Shown: positions 21,432-35,300, counted from the stretch's first letter. The stretch is DNA of 64,000 nt from Incurvaria masculella (GCA_946894095.1 OX335641.1:6094501-6158500), one strand, 5' to 3'. Notes: generated by a model not told the origin, from the sequence alone. Program-made: numbers and translations.

Positions 21432-21895
21432 ACGTCGTGACTGTTTGGTGTCCGTTTGGCGAATTTTCAAGGCACTAGCGATTTGTAAAACTTAGTACAC
21501 GTACATTTAACTACCCGGGAATTAGGATTGGCTAAATAGAATTCAATTCCGCTTACGCTAAGATGGGGCTGTCATACAAACTGCAATGCTCTATGCACGG
21601 CTCGGCTTTGCGGCGGCAGCGCTTACTTTTACTGAAGTACGGCTTGGTATTTCCTGCAACTTTAGGACTACTTGGCATCACGCTAAATCGCCGGAGGAGC
21701 GACCAACAGAATAAAATCCTTGACAACCAATTACTCGATTTAGATGTGCATTGTATCTACGTCTAGCCTGATTCTACTAAAAACTTATAGATTACATAAT
21801 ATAACGCTTCATTACCAGAAGGGTAAGTAGTGAGTCTTAAAGTCTTATAACATGCGAACCACTTACCTGATTTATATGCGTATTTTATCAATGTA

Positions 21896-22285
21896 TAGCA
21901 TCTCTGGGAGCAGTCAGGTTCGAGATGGGTTACTGTTTTCGATGTTGAGGCTGGCTGTGGGTTGGAGTCCACGCAAAACTTACCTACGTTACACGTTACT
22001 TACTAGGTAAGCAATGTAGCAGTGAAAGTGCAGAAAGGTTCTCGCGGCAAATGTTTTTTTTTAAATAGCCACCAAACGTCAACGAAGCTCTAAATGGGAA
22101 TTATTGGATGTTTCTCATTAAATCATGCTATTTCGGCTCGAACGATCTTGATTAAATTTGGTACATGGATACATTGTCCTGGACCAGTTTGACCCTATTT
22201 TGGACCAGTCATGTGGGCTACTTTTTATCCATGAGATAATTTAGCCGACACTAACCCGAGCGGAGCCGGGTACCGCAGCTAGTGG
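21896..22285 (+). mobile_element. SINE-like family B with 5S rRNA-type head
   Basis: 21,896-21,934 fits the 5S internal control region at the same 39-base spacing as the other two heads but more diverged (TAGCA ... GGTTCGAGATGGGTTACT). The body is that of the 8053 copy: GTTGGAGTCCACGCAAAACT, GAAGCTCTAAATGGGAAT, GATACATTGTCCTGGACC, TTTTTATCCATGAGATAAT. It ends CCGAGCGGAGCCGGGTACC then GCAGCTAGT. A 5S-type head is thus found on two different bodies. Confidence 0.6.
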
Positions 22286-22394
22286 TAAAGAATATATACA
22301 CTACCGTACAACATCTGCTAAGGGATAAATTAAAAACATCATTGGGGGAAACTAGGTTGACACCAGTCTGTGTTTTCTTCATTGTTTCGGAATA

Positions 22395-22478
22395 ATCACC
22401 ATGCAGGCATAGAAACATCTATGTGCGAGTTGTTCTATGGTTCGGCACCCATGTAAAACTGTAGATCTCCTTTCCGTA
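22395..22478 (+). mobile_element. SINE-like family A, 5' part, split by the LTR element
   Basis: GTTGTTCTATGGTTCGGCAC, CATGTAAAACTGTAG and TCTCCTTTCCGTA match the middle of the family A copy at 10,262 (CCATGGTTCGGAATCCATGT, GTCCCCTTTCCCTACTAGG). It stops at CGTA, exactly where the LTR begins, and resumes at 35,685 with CGTACTAAGCGGTAGGGTT. CGTA is therefore the target duplication. Confidence 0.8.
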
Positions 22479-25400
22479 TGTAAACCTCCAGACCCCCCCT
22501 TAAATAGACTCCTAGCCTACATTAGCTTATACATATCTAACCTAAGTTATGTACCTTATATTTCCCTTGGATACATCCTACATTAATTACCTATTTACCA
22601 TGTATCCACTCGTCCCATTTGTTCTCCCCATTGGCTCGTGATCGTCCTATATGCTTTCATTATTTACATTACATAACCATTCGTCTAATATATTCCCATT
22701 TACTGTTTCCTGATTTGCTCACGTTAAATCTAGTTATTTTACTACATTACTTGCTTAGGTAACATGTATTCTCCTGAATATTGTTGTCAAATCCTCATTG
22801 GTGCTATGCCCTCCTCCTGTACCTAGCTGTCTGTCTCTTTCGGTTCTTCTAATCGGTTCCTTTCTCCCTATCCTAACCTGATACATAATCTCTCTCTCTC
22901 TCATACACGCGCTCTCACATACAAACACAAATCTGAATTGATTGGAATAGAGCATTTCAGCATGCCCAGAACTTCAAAAAAATTTTTACCCCATGGGGTA
23001 ATGGTGACGCCCCTCACAGTCCAAGGTCCATCCATGGCACTGTTATCCCGCGTCCCCACATGATCGCCTTCCTGCCTTCAGGCTGTATATGCGACCTCTG
23101 CTTCAAAAAGCGGCGGCCAACCATCCTGAATATGGCCTCTGAACACCAAGGCTCAATTCCCGTGTAGGGATATATGAGTTTATGTAGTTCATTATATACC
23201 AATTGGGGTATTGGATTTACAACATGACCACTATATATTTTGAGTGTCCACTGACAACGTCAAGTACGACACATTAGGTATCACAAGAATTTTCGTTTTG
23301 TCAGCCGATCAAACGGTGACTGAAAACTACGGCGGGTGACCATAGTTACGAATCTGTCTTGTACCAGCCCACATGAATGTAGGACATACCTCAGACCCTC
23401 CCATCTGCCATTACTAATGCATGGACATAAGGGTAGTTTCGTGAACTGCTCCGGACGTACCAAAGCGTAGTCACTTTAAAGATTTTCGCGTCTAGTGACA
23501 TTAGTCACACGCGTTGCCAAGCCTTTCCTGGACTCAGGGTAGGTCATGAGAGTGTCTCCACATTTTCACGGTTCCGGCACTTGGCAGATCGTGGTAAAGC
23601 CAATAAAGGCTTTCAGAAGAGCTGATAGAAACAGCAGTTCAAGATAAGCGGTTATCCGCAGTCATGACAAACCCTCAAGGTTGTCGACTAATTTAAGCAG
23701 GGAAACAGGAAGTTGCCTGCGAAATGTACACTGAGGTCAATCCAAGATGGATATGCCTTCAGATTTTGTATTTATTAAGATAGTCAACCTGGTCGCCGGT
23801 TGTCGAGCGAACCAGAGTATGGCCTCCGCCTTCCTCTCAAACGAGGTGAACATTTTTATATTGGAACATGACTCCCAGGTCTAAATGCCAACAATTTAAA
23901 ATACGGTGTCATAGTGTCATTTATGTTCAGAGAGATATTTGGTATGTATTGTATCATCGTAGTGTTTTTTTTTTTTTTGCGATAATGTCAATACTATATT
24001 TTTCTTTCATGGTTTTCTAGAGTTTGACTGAGTATGAAAGTCTTAATGGGTTCCGGCTCCTTTCAGTATAAAGGGGTACCGCCCAATCTAACTTGAGGCT
24101 CAAATTCAGGATCCGCAGCTTCTCGGAATGTTCGTTAGTGATGCTACATTTACGTTTAAGGTACAATCAATCTGGCATGGAATCTCATAGAGATCCCAGA
24201 CCCGACCGATGTCCCGTAATGCCTCGTTTTCTGGCTGCACTGCAAACAAAAATCCACATAGCGTGCACAAGTATGTGGATTAAACATGCTTCCCACAACT
24301 CGACATCCATCGCCTTAACATTTCTGTGAAGAAATATCGTTTTATTCTTTTGTAGCTAGCTAGATAGATTTTATCTAGAAAAAGCGAACCGGTGTACGTG
24401 ACTGTTCCGTCGCCCCCACTATGGACTCCCGGTCCTACTATTTAACACTGATCCTAGGAATTTAATATCTTTCTGGTTCAGCGTGCGCTGACGCACTCCC
24501 TCATTTCACTCACACCCAAACACTCCTAAGCCCTTCCTAAATATAGTCCATATAAATCAAACACAGAAACCCATCCTCCTGTGAGGCGAGATTTTGTTCC
24601 ACGTAAAACCACAGCCTGTAACCCTCATCCGAGCCATCGGACCTTCAATACCCACGTGAGGCCCTTCCTGAATACTGTATACATTATTCGAACACAGAAA
24701 AACCCTCCCCCTGTAGAGCAAGATTGTATTCCACGTAAAACCACGGCCTGTAACCCTCGTCCGAGTCGACGAACCATCATTACACACGCGAGGTCCTTTC
24801 TAAATATAGCACAAATTATCTGAGCACAAAAGAACCCTCCCCACTGTAACCTGAGATTTTATTCCACTTAAAACTTTACCTAGTACTTTATAAAATCTCC
24901 TTCCATACTATTCGTTATTCAAAATGCAGTACATCCTCATATCTAATCCTTCATCCAATGCGCTTGCACATCTAACAGGCCGCGCGAACTTCGATATACA
25001 ATCAATACATATGCCGTCACCTCACCCACACGGGGCTCCTCATCGCAGTTTGCTACCGCTTGTGGTCCCCAACAATATGTACAGACTTACCAAGGTCCAG
25101 TGCCGTCCTTTCTTTCACTCTATTTTAACAAAAGCTGTTTGCAAATCTACCTACTCTGCAAGAAAACATAGATTATTTAGCTAACTCATCTCGTTCCTAA
25201 ATTTGCACTTTTGCTACTTTCTCAAACTCAATGACTCGTTTCAATGTCCCCAAACAAAATCTAAACGAGGGAAAAGACTTTGCAGGTGCAAATTCCTTAG
25301 TAAAACACTTCCGCGTATTCAACCTACGTGCCGTAAGCCCTGAATAGAGGCATACTGCCCAGAGACTCGCTCGCCACCGACTGACGAGGGACGCGCGCGC

Positions 25401-25850
25401 CTTTTCTGTTCTAGGCTCTGATCCCCCTCGCCCCTCCCTTGGAATCCCGCCATTTTTCGAGTGGTCATGCGCACTCTCCCCTCTCCCCCGCTCATCTTTC
25501 CTCCCGGCTCCCCTCTCGACCCGCTCTCCACCCCTCGCCCGGCGTTGGCCTTGGGCGCGTGAGTCGTGTTCTTATTATTTTATTATTATTTACCTGTCGC
25601 TAAGCAGAGCATTATTCGAGTACTTTCGAACGTTGTACCTGCGCGATCGCTCAGGGTCATACCTCCGCCCCCTCTACGCCCCTCAGCCTGCGATGACCTT
25701 GATTTTATGTTTAGTCAGATGTGCGTAAAACAAAAGTATTATTTTTACTTGTCGCTAAGCGGCATCGCGACGCTACTTTCATATGCCTATAGGACGCTAC
25801 TTTGTTGTATTTATATATCATGTTTTGAGTGTGGAGGCTGGCCGTCCACA
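22479..25850. repeat. Upstream LTR of the giant-LTR element
   Basis: Begins TGTAAACCTCCAGACCCC and ends GGCTGGCCGTCCACA. Holds a ~130-bp tandem repeat (24,530-24,870), a pair of GTCGCTAAGC words near the right end, and CT-rich blocks around 25,400-25,550. No credible coding frame. The only base I saw differing from its partner is at 22,482 (A here, G in the other copy), where G would restore TGTG...CACA symmetry. All frame boundaries keep one offset, so there are no indels of note. Confidence 0.85.
24530..24870. repeat. ~130-bp tandem repeat inside the upstream LTR
   Basis: About 2.5 units, each with GCCCTTCCTAAATATAG, AACACAGAAA, a CCTCC-rich piece, TTCCACGTAAAACCAC and GCCTGTAACCCTC. Unit starts near 24,531, 24,661 and 24,793. 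The same array is in the downstream LTR at about 34,364-34,704. Duplicated LTR segments of this kind can act as enhancer blocks, but that role is only inferred. Confidence 0.75.
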
Positions 25851-28800
25851 GCCGCCCCCAATTAACTGTGACTGCACATGGCACACGATGCCACACGCAG
25901 GGAAGCAGTTAATTCAATAAGGTAAGGACAATTGTTACAACATAAAATAAAATAATGTCTTTATTCCATATTAAGGAAACCTCAACCACGCCCCCAACTC
26001 AAAATTACCATCAACATCCTTTTATCTACTGTGAATTTCCCATATTTTTTTTTGTTTCGTTTCCTACCTAACTTTGTAGTTGTTGTTTTTTTTGTTTTTT
26101 TTTTTTTAAACTTAATCTAACCTCCTCCAAAGTAATCAACTTATTTAACCTAACCTACATCCATAATTTATCCTAATCTTACCAGCCTAACCCAATCTAA
26201 TCTAACTATAACCACCTACAGCCCAAACCTAACCTAGCATACCTATACCTATCTACCAATAAAGACTAATAATAATAATAATAATGACTAATAAAGGCAC
26301 GTGTTCGTCTAGTATTATTAATCTAATTTTAATCCAATCATTTATACTTAACCTCAAATAGAGTTTCCTAAGTATTCAACTAAAATATTACTCACCCATA
26401 CTATATTGTATATATTCTTCTCTTATTCTTTAACTAAGAAAATATCAAATATTTCAGCAGAAGTTATTATATTGCTGCTCAATAAACTTCGATAAAAACA
26501 AATAAAATGAAAATTCGCGGAAATTTTAAAAGAATTATAAAAATTAAGACGATTTTGAGCTAGGCCCCAATAGTAGAGCCCCATTGAAAATTTAAAAAAT
26601 GTTCTCCACCGCTCAACCAAGTGAAAACCTGCCTAAATATTCGAATCGCTTTCTCCTCTTTGTTGTTACAAATTTTGAAGAAATTTCCATGCTCAAAATT
26701 TAGCAAAGTATAAAGAGATCCAAATTACTGATCTCTACTTTACATCTGCCAACAGGGAGGTCAAGCTTATGATATGATCAAATAACTTGATTGAATCTAT
26801 TTGCATACCAACCATGAAGGTTGGATGTTACTGCATGAATGACATGGTCATTTTCGGATTATTGTTGTACATAGAGCATACCAACTATGAAAGGTTGGAT
26901 TTTACTGCCACCTCAGCGTCACGCAGCAGCGTGCTAAACCCTGCAAATGCCTGTACTCGCCATTAATAAATAGGTGTGGTTCTGGCATTTTTCCTCTGAC
27001 ATTGGGCTGATTTAGTGAACACAGTCATTATATGATCACAATGCCCTAATATGGAATGGTTCAGGAAGTTGTTTAATGTATTCAAGCAATTCAAACTTTA
27101 TAGTCTGAAATACACAATGACCGAACCTCAAATTCGCATTGAAATTGTATGGTGTTTTCAGTTGTTCTCTGGGAACAATATGAACAATGTTTACCCTATG
27201 TATTCATGGTCAATTCACTAGTAGTACTCGTCAACGTTGCACTCCGGGTGAGTGTGTGGTTTTGAAGGTTAACCAATACTTCCCACGTTGCAGTATGCAA
27301 GTTCCCATCTTGACAACTGATCCATCGGTGGAAGTCACCCGCTATTCAGCTAAGGATCTTCTTCATAAACGACTTTCCAGAACTAGTTAAGCCATGAACA
27401 CAAAAGGCACTCATATCTCCATAATTGGCCATCGGACAACACGGTCAACTAGCAATGTGGATGAACTCTATTTGTTTTGTTATTTTATTGAGATCTCCAC
27501 AGAATCCATGTCATTTTACTTTAATCAAGACAGGTATTCTACAATTCAGTTAAATTGAATCGTAGCCGACCTCATAATCCATACCAAGAATCAATTTAAA
27601 GTTGGTAAAACCACCAACATAAAATGCAGGAAGTATAGATCGTTAATAACTCAAACGTTTGGAAAACGTCTGTGAAAATTGTCTCGCATATATCGTGATC
27701 GAAGACAACTCAAACGAGTACTGGATATGTTGAACAAAAGATGTTCTGAAAATATCGGTTGAAACACATCAAAGCCTTTCCTCTTCAAAATCTACATGAT
27801 TTGAAATTTACTGATTTGAAGCTTAAAGTAATAAAATAAAAATATATTTAATTTCTTGAACCACAATTTATTAAGTGCATTTGTATGTAGTTCATTGTAT
27901 ATTTACCATCAGCAGATTATTTAGTTTCAACCTTGGCAACTCGCTGAAACCATCAAAATATCAAGGTAATTATTTGATGTTGTCCTCGAATATTTTTTAA
28001 CAAACCATCACAGTGAAATCATCACTATAAATCAAATGTAATAATTTATAATCTAAAACAAAGTCTAATAAATGAATGATTTAATCAAATAATCCAGAGA
28101 ACCTTATTTAAGCTTCATATCTATGGTAATAAAAAACTAAGTGATTTATATTTACGATATTTCAATTACTGCTCAGCAAAGAAAAACCTAATCAAACACA
28201 CCCATGGCTCACACTCTCCTAAATATTCTTTCAATAATCAATTTAATAATCATAATAAATCACACAAAATATCAAAGAAAACTATACCATTGAATCAAAC
28301 GCACTCTTACACTAATCCCCCTTTTTTTTTAACCCCCCCCCCCCCCCATTCTAAACACCTCTACCCTTAACTTACCGAAACCCCCATTATCCTTCTACCC
28401 CCCCCCCCCTTATCTGATAACCATTTTATCATACATATATGTAGCCGAATACGATCGCCCCCACTCCCTCCTAGTCTCTGATCCCCCCTCAGCCATAGCG
28501 GAAATATCATTTCCACCTTTTCCCCAATTCCGTGGTCCCGCGAAACACCGCCGCATACCCGTAGACTGACTCTTTGGTCATAGTACGTCACCAATATTGG
28601 AGCAACTGTCACTTCTTACCTATTTTCCAATTCCGTGGTCACACTGAACTAAGTATTCGAAATTTCCCGCGTAATCTTCCAACAACGTTTGCTCAAGGTC
28701 AAATTTAAGTTCACTTCCCTACTTGCTAAAACCAATCGCTATTTTTCTGTCTACTTCTGAAAAAAATTTTTTTTTTTTTTTTTTTTTTTTAGATATCCCG

Positions 28801-29140
28801 TCGTCACCTCACAATAAGACCGTTTCAATGCTCCCATTCACTAAGTCTATCCACACTTTTAATACTATTTCACTTACACTAAAGTTGAACTCTAGGGAAA
28901 GAGACACGCTAAAATAAGCCTATGCCATCATCACTCGTAATCCCCCCCTCCCCCAGAATGTAACCCTATCTTCTTACGCAATTTTTTTTTTTTTTTTTTT
29001 TTTTTTTAACCTGACTCCTAAAATCAAACACATATTTAACGATAACCTTGATTCTATTGATCCCAATTGGAATGAAACAACGATTTCAAATGCCACTCCT
29101 TGATAAATAAACAATACCTTCATTCACTTAATACCATACG

Positions 29141-29177
<37 letters not shown>

Positions 29178-32100
29178 TTATACCGCAACGCGTTCCCCTT
29201 CTCCAGTTTGCCTTTATTTTTTTTTCAAAACCCTACCACTAGCATGATACACCTGCTCGAACTACGTTACAATAATACTCAAAACGCAAGCCAAAATACT
29301 TGGCCGTCAATATTATGTCAATCTAAATAAATTCAGATTTGTGTCCGAATAATCTCAAAATACGAAAATAGTATTCACCGAATTGTATTAAATTTAAAAT
29401 ACCCGTCAACATTATTGTTAAGAGAAATCAATAAAAAATTGTTAAATAAATTATTATTATATCTTTCTCCAAAAGGTAATACACCATCGCCCACTATCAA
29501 CACGGTCAGCAACGGGATCCCCTATATACAGTAACCGACCCATCCCTAAGTCATCAAAAATAAATATTTCCCATTCCACACCTCTCGCTCTCGTATACGA
29601 TGATGACGTCAACCTTCTTGTGGCTAAACCACATGCAAACATCACCCCGACTAACATCCAAACATCATGATATCGCATCATAGCACAAAGTTCGCCCCCA
29701 CCTTCATACAATAATATATCCACAACTCGTTATCGCGAAGCCACCCACACATCACATTATCCTCCCTAAGTCCAACACTCGTACTATTACGCACCTGCGA
29801 CCCGAACATTCAGATCTCAGATTTCATCGGAATAGACTGTCACAACAAATTCACCCCTTTTTTTTTTCAATCTCTACGGAACCCTAACTCTAGTTTATCT
29901 CGCCCTCACATAAACTCATAGTCATTACTAATTCTCGTTCCGTTCTCGAACTTCCTCACTCACCCAAGGCTACTTGCACTTCAATGTTGTAAATATGTCT
30001 AAGTAATTGCACTATAACCCGTAAAATTGTAATCACTTATTCCTAATATTTTTCCCCTATCAAATAACACCAACTTAAAACTCAAAGTAAAACAACAAAA
30101 CCCCGATGGAATATCGTAACCTTCAAGGAGTCTGTCTTCTTCAATATCTAACATCCATAACCATTCCTTCATTCATAATTAATCAATCTATCTTTAAATA
30201 AACCCCAACGCAATCTCTAGAATAATGGTAATAAGCGCGCGTGGTTCCGTTATTCAATAATAATATCATTCTTGACGCTCCTACCGCGACCCTAGACACA
30301 AGACGCACGAACCACGTGACCCGCCGCTCGCGCCACCAATCCATGTGACTGTATAGGTATGTACACCCGCTGTTCAGCGCGCGAGTTCACCCCGCCCCGA
30401 GTCGGCACCACCGCACTGAACGAATGACGGTTGGAGCGGCAAGGAACGTCCCGCGCCCCATCCAAATCAATGTTACCTCGCAATACTATAATAACCCCAC
30501 AAAATATGTAATAATGTAATAAAAATAACAAATTATAATAATTATTATTTCCTTCCTTGCTTTCACAAAAGTTTTAACCAATATTTAAGTTACGTGATGG
30601 TTTACAACCTAAGTTCCCATGTTTTTCTACTCACTCCATTCTAGTACCAATATTATACCTACTCTCACACTTCGTCTTCGTTACGGACCCCATGCGACAA
30701 CCAAAATATTATATATCAACTAAATGTTATTCAACTAAGTTCAACTTGGTTCATACCTCATTTTAAAATATTCCTCTCCGCACAACGACTTATTTACACT
30801 ACCACTCTTTACCTTTGTTTCTATTAATATATTACATATAACCAGTGCACTTTATCAATACTTTCCCGTGACCAATGGTCAACACAAATATTACGCACAC
30901 GATACTTCTACAATCTCCGCCACGTGTTCGACTCATGATCTCTCTAATACTCAGCGGTGGATCAGACGCCTCGGTAATTCAGGCTCACTTTTAAATCAGT
31001 CGCCCCCATAATTTCGACAGGGTACGAACATTTAATTAATGTTTTTACGAAATAATTTAAAGTGAAATGGTAAATCTACAGCAAGCGTAGTCAATAATAG
31101 TAATTAAAACATAATTTCATAAGGCTTGGTCGCCCCCACAACATTGCCGCCATCCCTCGGACCCCAATCGGCCCCCCATATAATCGGTCCTGACTGTAGC
31201 CAATCCTTTCGTCTAGTAATCTGTAATTTTCCTATAGTAAAATAGAAATCTATGTTCATATAAATACTAAGACAACATTCGCCTTGAGGAGACATTATTC
31301 AGTTCTATCCGCTCAACGGAACCAACCGATCCTAAATGCAAATCTTCCTTTGACCGATTTTCGTTCGTGGGAAATTGGTTCTCTATTTAAAGAAACCTAA
31401 AAGATATCACTTCCTTGATTGTTTACCGTAGTGAGACGTAAATTAGTTAGGTCTTATTATTTTTATTTCTGCCGACTTTAACGTGCGTGTGTAATTATAA
31501 TTATTAAAATTTTAATGGTACGAGAGTAACACATGCAGGTAAGATGGAGTTCACCATAATGGTGGGTTATTGATGAATGGCACAGAGCTAAATTCAAGCT
31601 GAAATTCATAACACTGTTTAGTACCCAATTCATTAGCACAACCAATTTTATACCGACTTACCTGCGGATAAAACATTTCAGAACACATAATTAACAATTT
31701 CCTAAGGTACTAACCTTTGTACTACTTTTTTAAAGTAATTCTGAACCCATGAGCAATAGTTTTCACACATTCTAAACTGTAGTCAAACAGTTTACCTGGT
31801 AGGTACCTCTGAGCATTCCCAGAGGTAGACGTTCGGCGTCGCGATCAACGCGTCTCTCATAACGCATCCAATGCGCTAGTGGCGCGATCACACAACGCAT
31901 TCAATGCGCTGGTGGCGTAATCACACAACCGCTCTCGTGCTGTTGAAACATCCTATACTCCCTAATCTCTTTCCATAGTTTCATAATATACATTAATAAA
32001 TTACAACAACAATGTAATATGTTAAGAATTGTTTACAAACATGATTTTATTTTTCCGTGAACTGACTAACCGCGTTTAACTATTTCCCTGCTGACAATTT

Positions 32101-32312
32101 TACGTCTTATTACTTTTATATATTTTTATTCTTTTGCTTCAAGTATTTTCTTAGTTATTTTTCGTGAACAAATACGAATAATATGACTACGCTATTTGAC
32201 CCATTTTCTTTGTTGTGTCCTTTAGTAACCTTGGTTCTTTTTAATTGTAGGATTTGTTTAAAGATATAAACAAGTCCTTGTCAACAAATCATCCTGTGGT
32301 CACGGCAACAGC
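25851..32312. mobile_element. Non-coding interior of the giant-LTR element
   Basis: 6.46 kb, extremely AT-rich, and poor in G on the plus strand over long stretches (about 26,000-26,400 and 28,200-30,200), with C runs at 28,334-28,350 and near 28,400, T runs near 28,770 and 28,985, and a TA run at 29,140-29,172. Two paired repeats lie at 26,806/26,878 (CATACCAACCATGAAGGTTG type). A GC-rich scrap resembling family A SINE (GAATGACGGTTGGAGCGGCA) lies at about 30,392-30,490. Just inside the upstream LTR, minus-strand reading gives AATTGGGGGCGGC immediately before TGTGGACGG, a polypurine-tract-like arrangement. No convincing primer-binding site was found at either end. Confidence 0.7.
31861..31926. 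repeat. 33-bp direct tandem duplication
   Basis: AACGCATCCAATGCGCTAGT plus GGCGCGATCACAC is followed at once by a near-identical second unit with four changes. The GC-rich units contrast with the AT-rich interior of the LTR element around them, and each contains the small inverted pair GCAT/ATGC. Confidence 0.85.
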
Positions 32313-35300
32313 TGTGAACCTCCAGACCCCCCCTTAAATAGACTCCTAGCCTACATTAGCTTATACATATCTAACCTAAGTTATGTACCTTATATTTCCC
32401 TTGGATACATCCTACATTAATTACCTATTTACCATGTATCCACTCGTCCCATTTGTTCTCCCCATTGGCTCGTGATCGTCCTATATGCTTTCATTATTTA
32501 CATTACATAACCATTCGTCTAATATATTCCCATTTACTGTTTCCTGATTTGCTCACGTTAAATCTAGTTATTTTACTACATTACTTGCTTAGGTAACATG
32601 TATTCTCCTGAATATTGTTGTCAAATCCTCATTGGTGCTATGCCCTCCTCCTGTACCTAGCTGTCTGTCTCTTTCGGTTCTTCTAATCGGTTCCTTTCTC
32701 CCTATCCTAACCTGATACATAATCTCTCTCTCTCTCATACACGCGCTCTCACATACAAACACAAATCTGAATTGATTGGAATAGAGCATTTCAGCATGCC
32801 CAGAACTTCAAAAAAATTTTTACCCCATGGGGTAATGGTGACGCCCCTCACAGTCCAAGGTCCATCCATGGCACTGTTATCCCGCGTCCCCACATGATCG
32901 CCTTCCTGCCTTCAGGCTGTATATGCGACCTCTGCTTCAAAAAGCGGCGGCCAACCATCCTGAATATGGCCTCTGAACACCAAGGCTCAATTCCCGTGTA
33001 GGGATATATGAGTTTATGTAGTTCATTATATACCAATTGGGGTATTGGATTTACAACATGACCACTATATATTTTGAGTGTCCACTGACAACGTCAAGTA
33101 CGACACATTAGGTATCACAAGAATTTTCGTTTTGTCAGCCGATCAAACGGTGACTGAAAACTACGGCGGGTGACCATAGTTACGAATCTGTCTTGTACCA
33201 GCCCACATGAATGTAGGACATACCTCAGACCCTCCCATCTGCCATTACTAATGCATGGACATAAGGGTAGTTTCGTGAACTGCTCCGGACGTACCAAAGC
33301 GTAGTCACTTTAAAGATTTTCGCGTCTAGTGACATTAGTCACACGCGTTGCCAAGCCTTTCCTGGACTCAGGGTAGGTCATGAGAGTGTCTCCACATTTT
33401 CACGGTTCCGGCACTTGGCAGATCGTGGTAAAGCCAATAAAGGCTTTCAGAAGAGCTGATAGAAACAGCAGTTCAAGATAAGCGGTTATCCGCAGTCATG
33501 ACAAACCCTCAAGGTTGTCGACTAATTTAAGCAGGGAAACAGGAAGTTGCCTGCGAAATGTACACTGAGGTCAATCCAAGATGGATATGCCTTCAGATTT
33601 TGTATTTATTAAGATAGTCAACCTGGTCGCCGGTTGTCGAGCGAACCAGAGTATGGCCTCCGCCTTCCTCTCAAACGAGGTGAACATTTTTATATTGGAA
33701 CATGACTCCCAGGTCTAAATGCCAACAATTTAAAATACGGTGTCATAGTGTCATTTATGTTCAGAGAGATATTTGGTATGTATTGTATCATCGTAGTGTT
33801 TTTTTTTTTTTTGCGATAATGTCAATACTATATTTTTCTTTCATGGTTTTCTAGAGTTTGACTGAGTATGAAAGTCTTAATGGGTTCCGGCTCCTTTCAG
33901 TATAAAGGGGTACCGCCCAATCTAACTTGAGGCTCAAATTCAGGATCCGCAGCTTCTCGGAATGTTCGTTAGTGATGCTACATTTACGTTTAAGGTACAA
34001 TCAATCTGGCATGGAATCTCATAGAGATCCCAGACCCGACCGATGTCCCGTAATGCCTCGTTTTCTGGCTGCACTGCAAACAAAAATCCACATAGCGTGC
34101 ACAAGTATGTGGATTAAACATGCTTCCCACAACTCGACATCCATCGCCTTAACATTTCTGTGAAGAAATATCGTTTTATTCTTTTGTAGCTAGCTAGATA
34201 GATTTTATCTAGAAAAAGCGAACCGGTGTACGTGACTGTTCCGTCGCCCCCACTATGGACTCCCGGTCCTACTATTTAACACTGATCCTAGGAATTTAAT
34301 ATCTTTCTGGTTCAGCGTGCGCTGACGCACTCCCTCATTTCACTCACACCCAAACACTCCTAAGCCCTTCCTAAATATAGTCCATATAAATCAAACACAG
34401 AAACCCATCCTCCTGTGAGGCGAGATTTTGTTCCACGTAAAACCACAGCCTGTAACCCTCATCCGAGCCATCGGACCTTCAATACCCACGTGAGGCCCTT
34501 CCTGAATACTGTATACATTATTCGAACACAGAAAAACCCTCCCCCTGTAGAGCAAGATTGTATTCCACGTAAAACCACGGCCTGTAACCCTCGTCCGAGT
34601 CGACGAACCATCATTACACACGCGAGGTCCTTTCTAAATATAGCACAAATTATCTGAGCACAAAAGAACCCTCCCCACTGTAACCTGAGATTTTATTCCA
34701 CTTAAAACTTTACCTAGTACTTTATAAAATCTCCTTCCATACTATTCGTTATTCAAAATGCAGTACATCCTCATATCTAATCCTTCATCCAATGCGCTTG
34801 CACATCTAACAGGCCGCGCGAACTTCGATATACAATCAATACATATGCCGTCACCTCACCCACACGGGGCTCCTCATCGCAGTTTGCTACCGCTTGTGGT
34901 CCCCAACAATATGTACAGACTTACCAAGGTCCAGTGCCGTCCTTTCTTTCACTCTATTTTAACAAAAGCTGTTTGCAAATCTACCTACTCTGCAAGAAAA
35001 CATAGATTATTTAGCTAACTCATCTCGTTCCTAAATTTGCACTTTTGCTACTTTCTCAAACTCAATGACTCGTTTCAATGTCCCCAAACAAAATCTAAAC
35101 GAGGGAAAAGACTTTGCAGGTGCAAATTCCTTAGTAAAACACTTCCGCGTATTCAACCTACGTGCCGTAAGCCCTGAATAGAGGCATACTGCCCAGAGAC
35201 TCGCTCGCCACCGACTGACGAGGGACGCGCGCGCCTTTTCTGTTCTAGGCTCTGATCCCCCTCGCCCCTCCCTTGGAATCCCGCCATTTTTCGAGTGGTC

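Noticed and set aside
24530..24870. CRISPR-like regular repeats
   Set aside because: The units are ~130 bp, diverged and contiguous without spacers, lie inside an LTR, and the DNA is eukaryotic.
27187..27390. Possible gag or pol remnant in the LTR element interior
   Set aside because: The translation is coding-like in composition but shows no protease, reverse transcriptase, RNase H, integrase or zinc-knuckle motif, and the neighbouring frames are closed.
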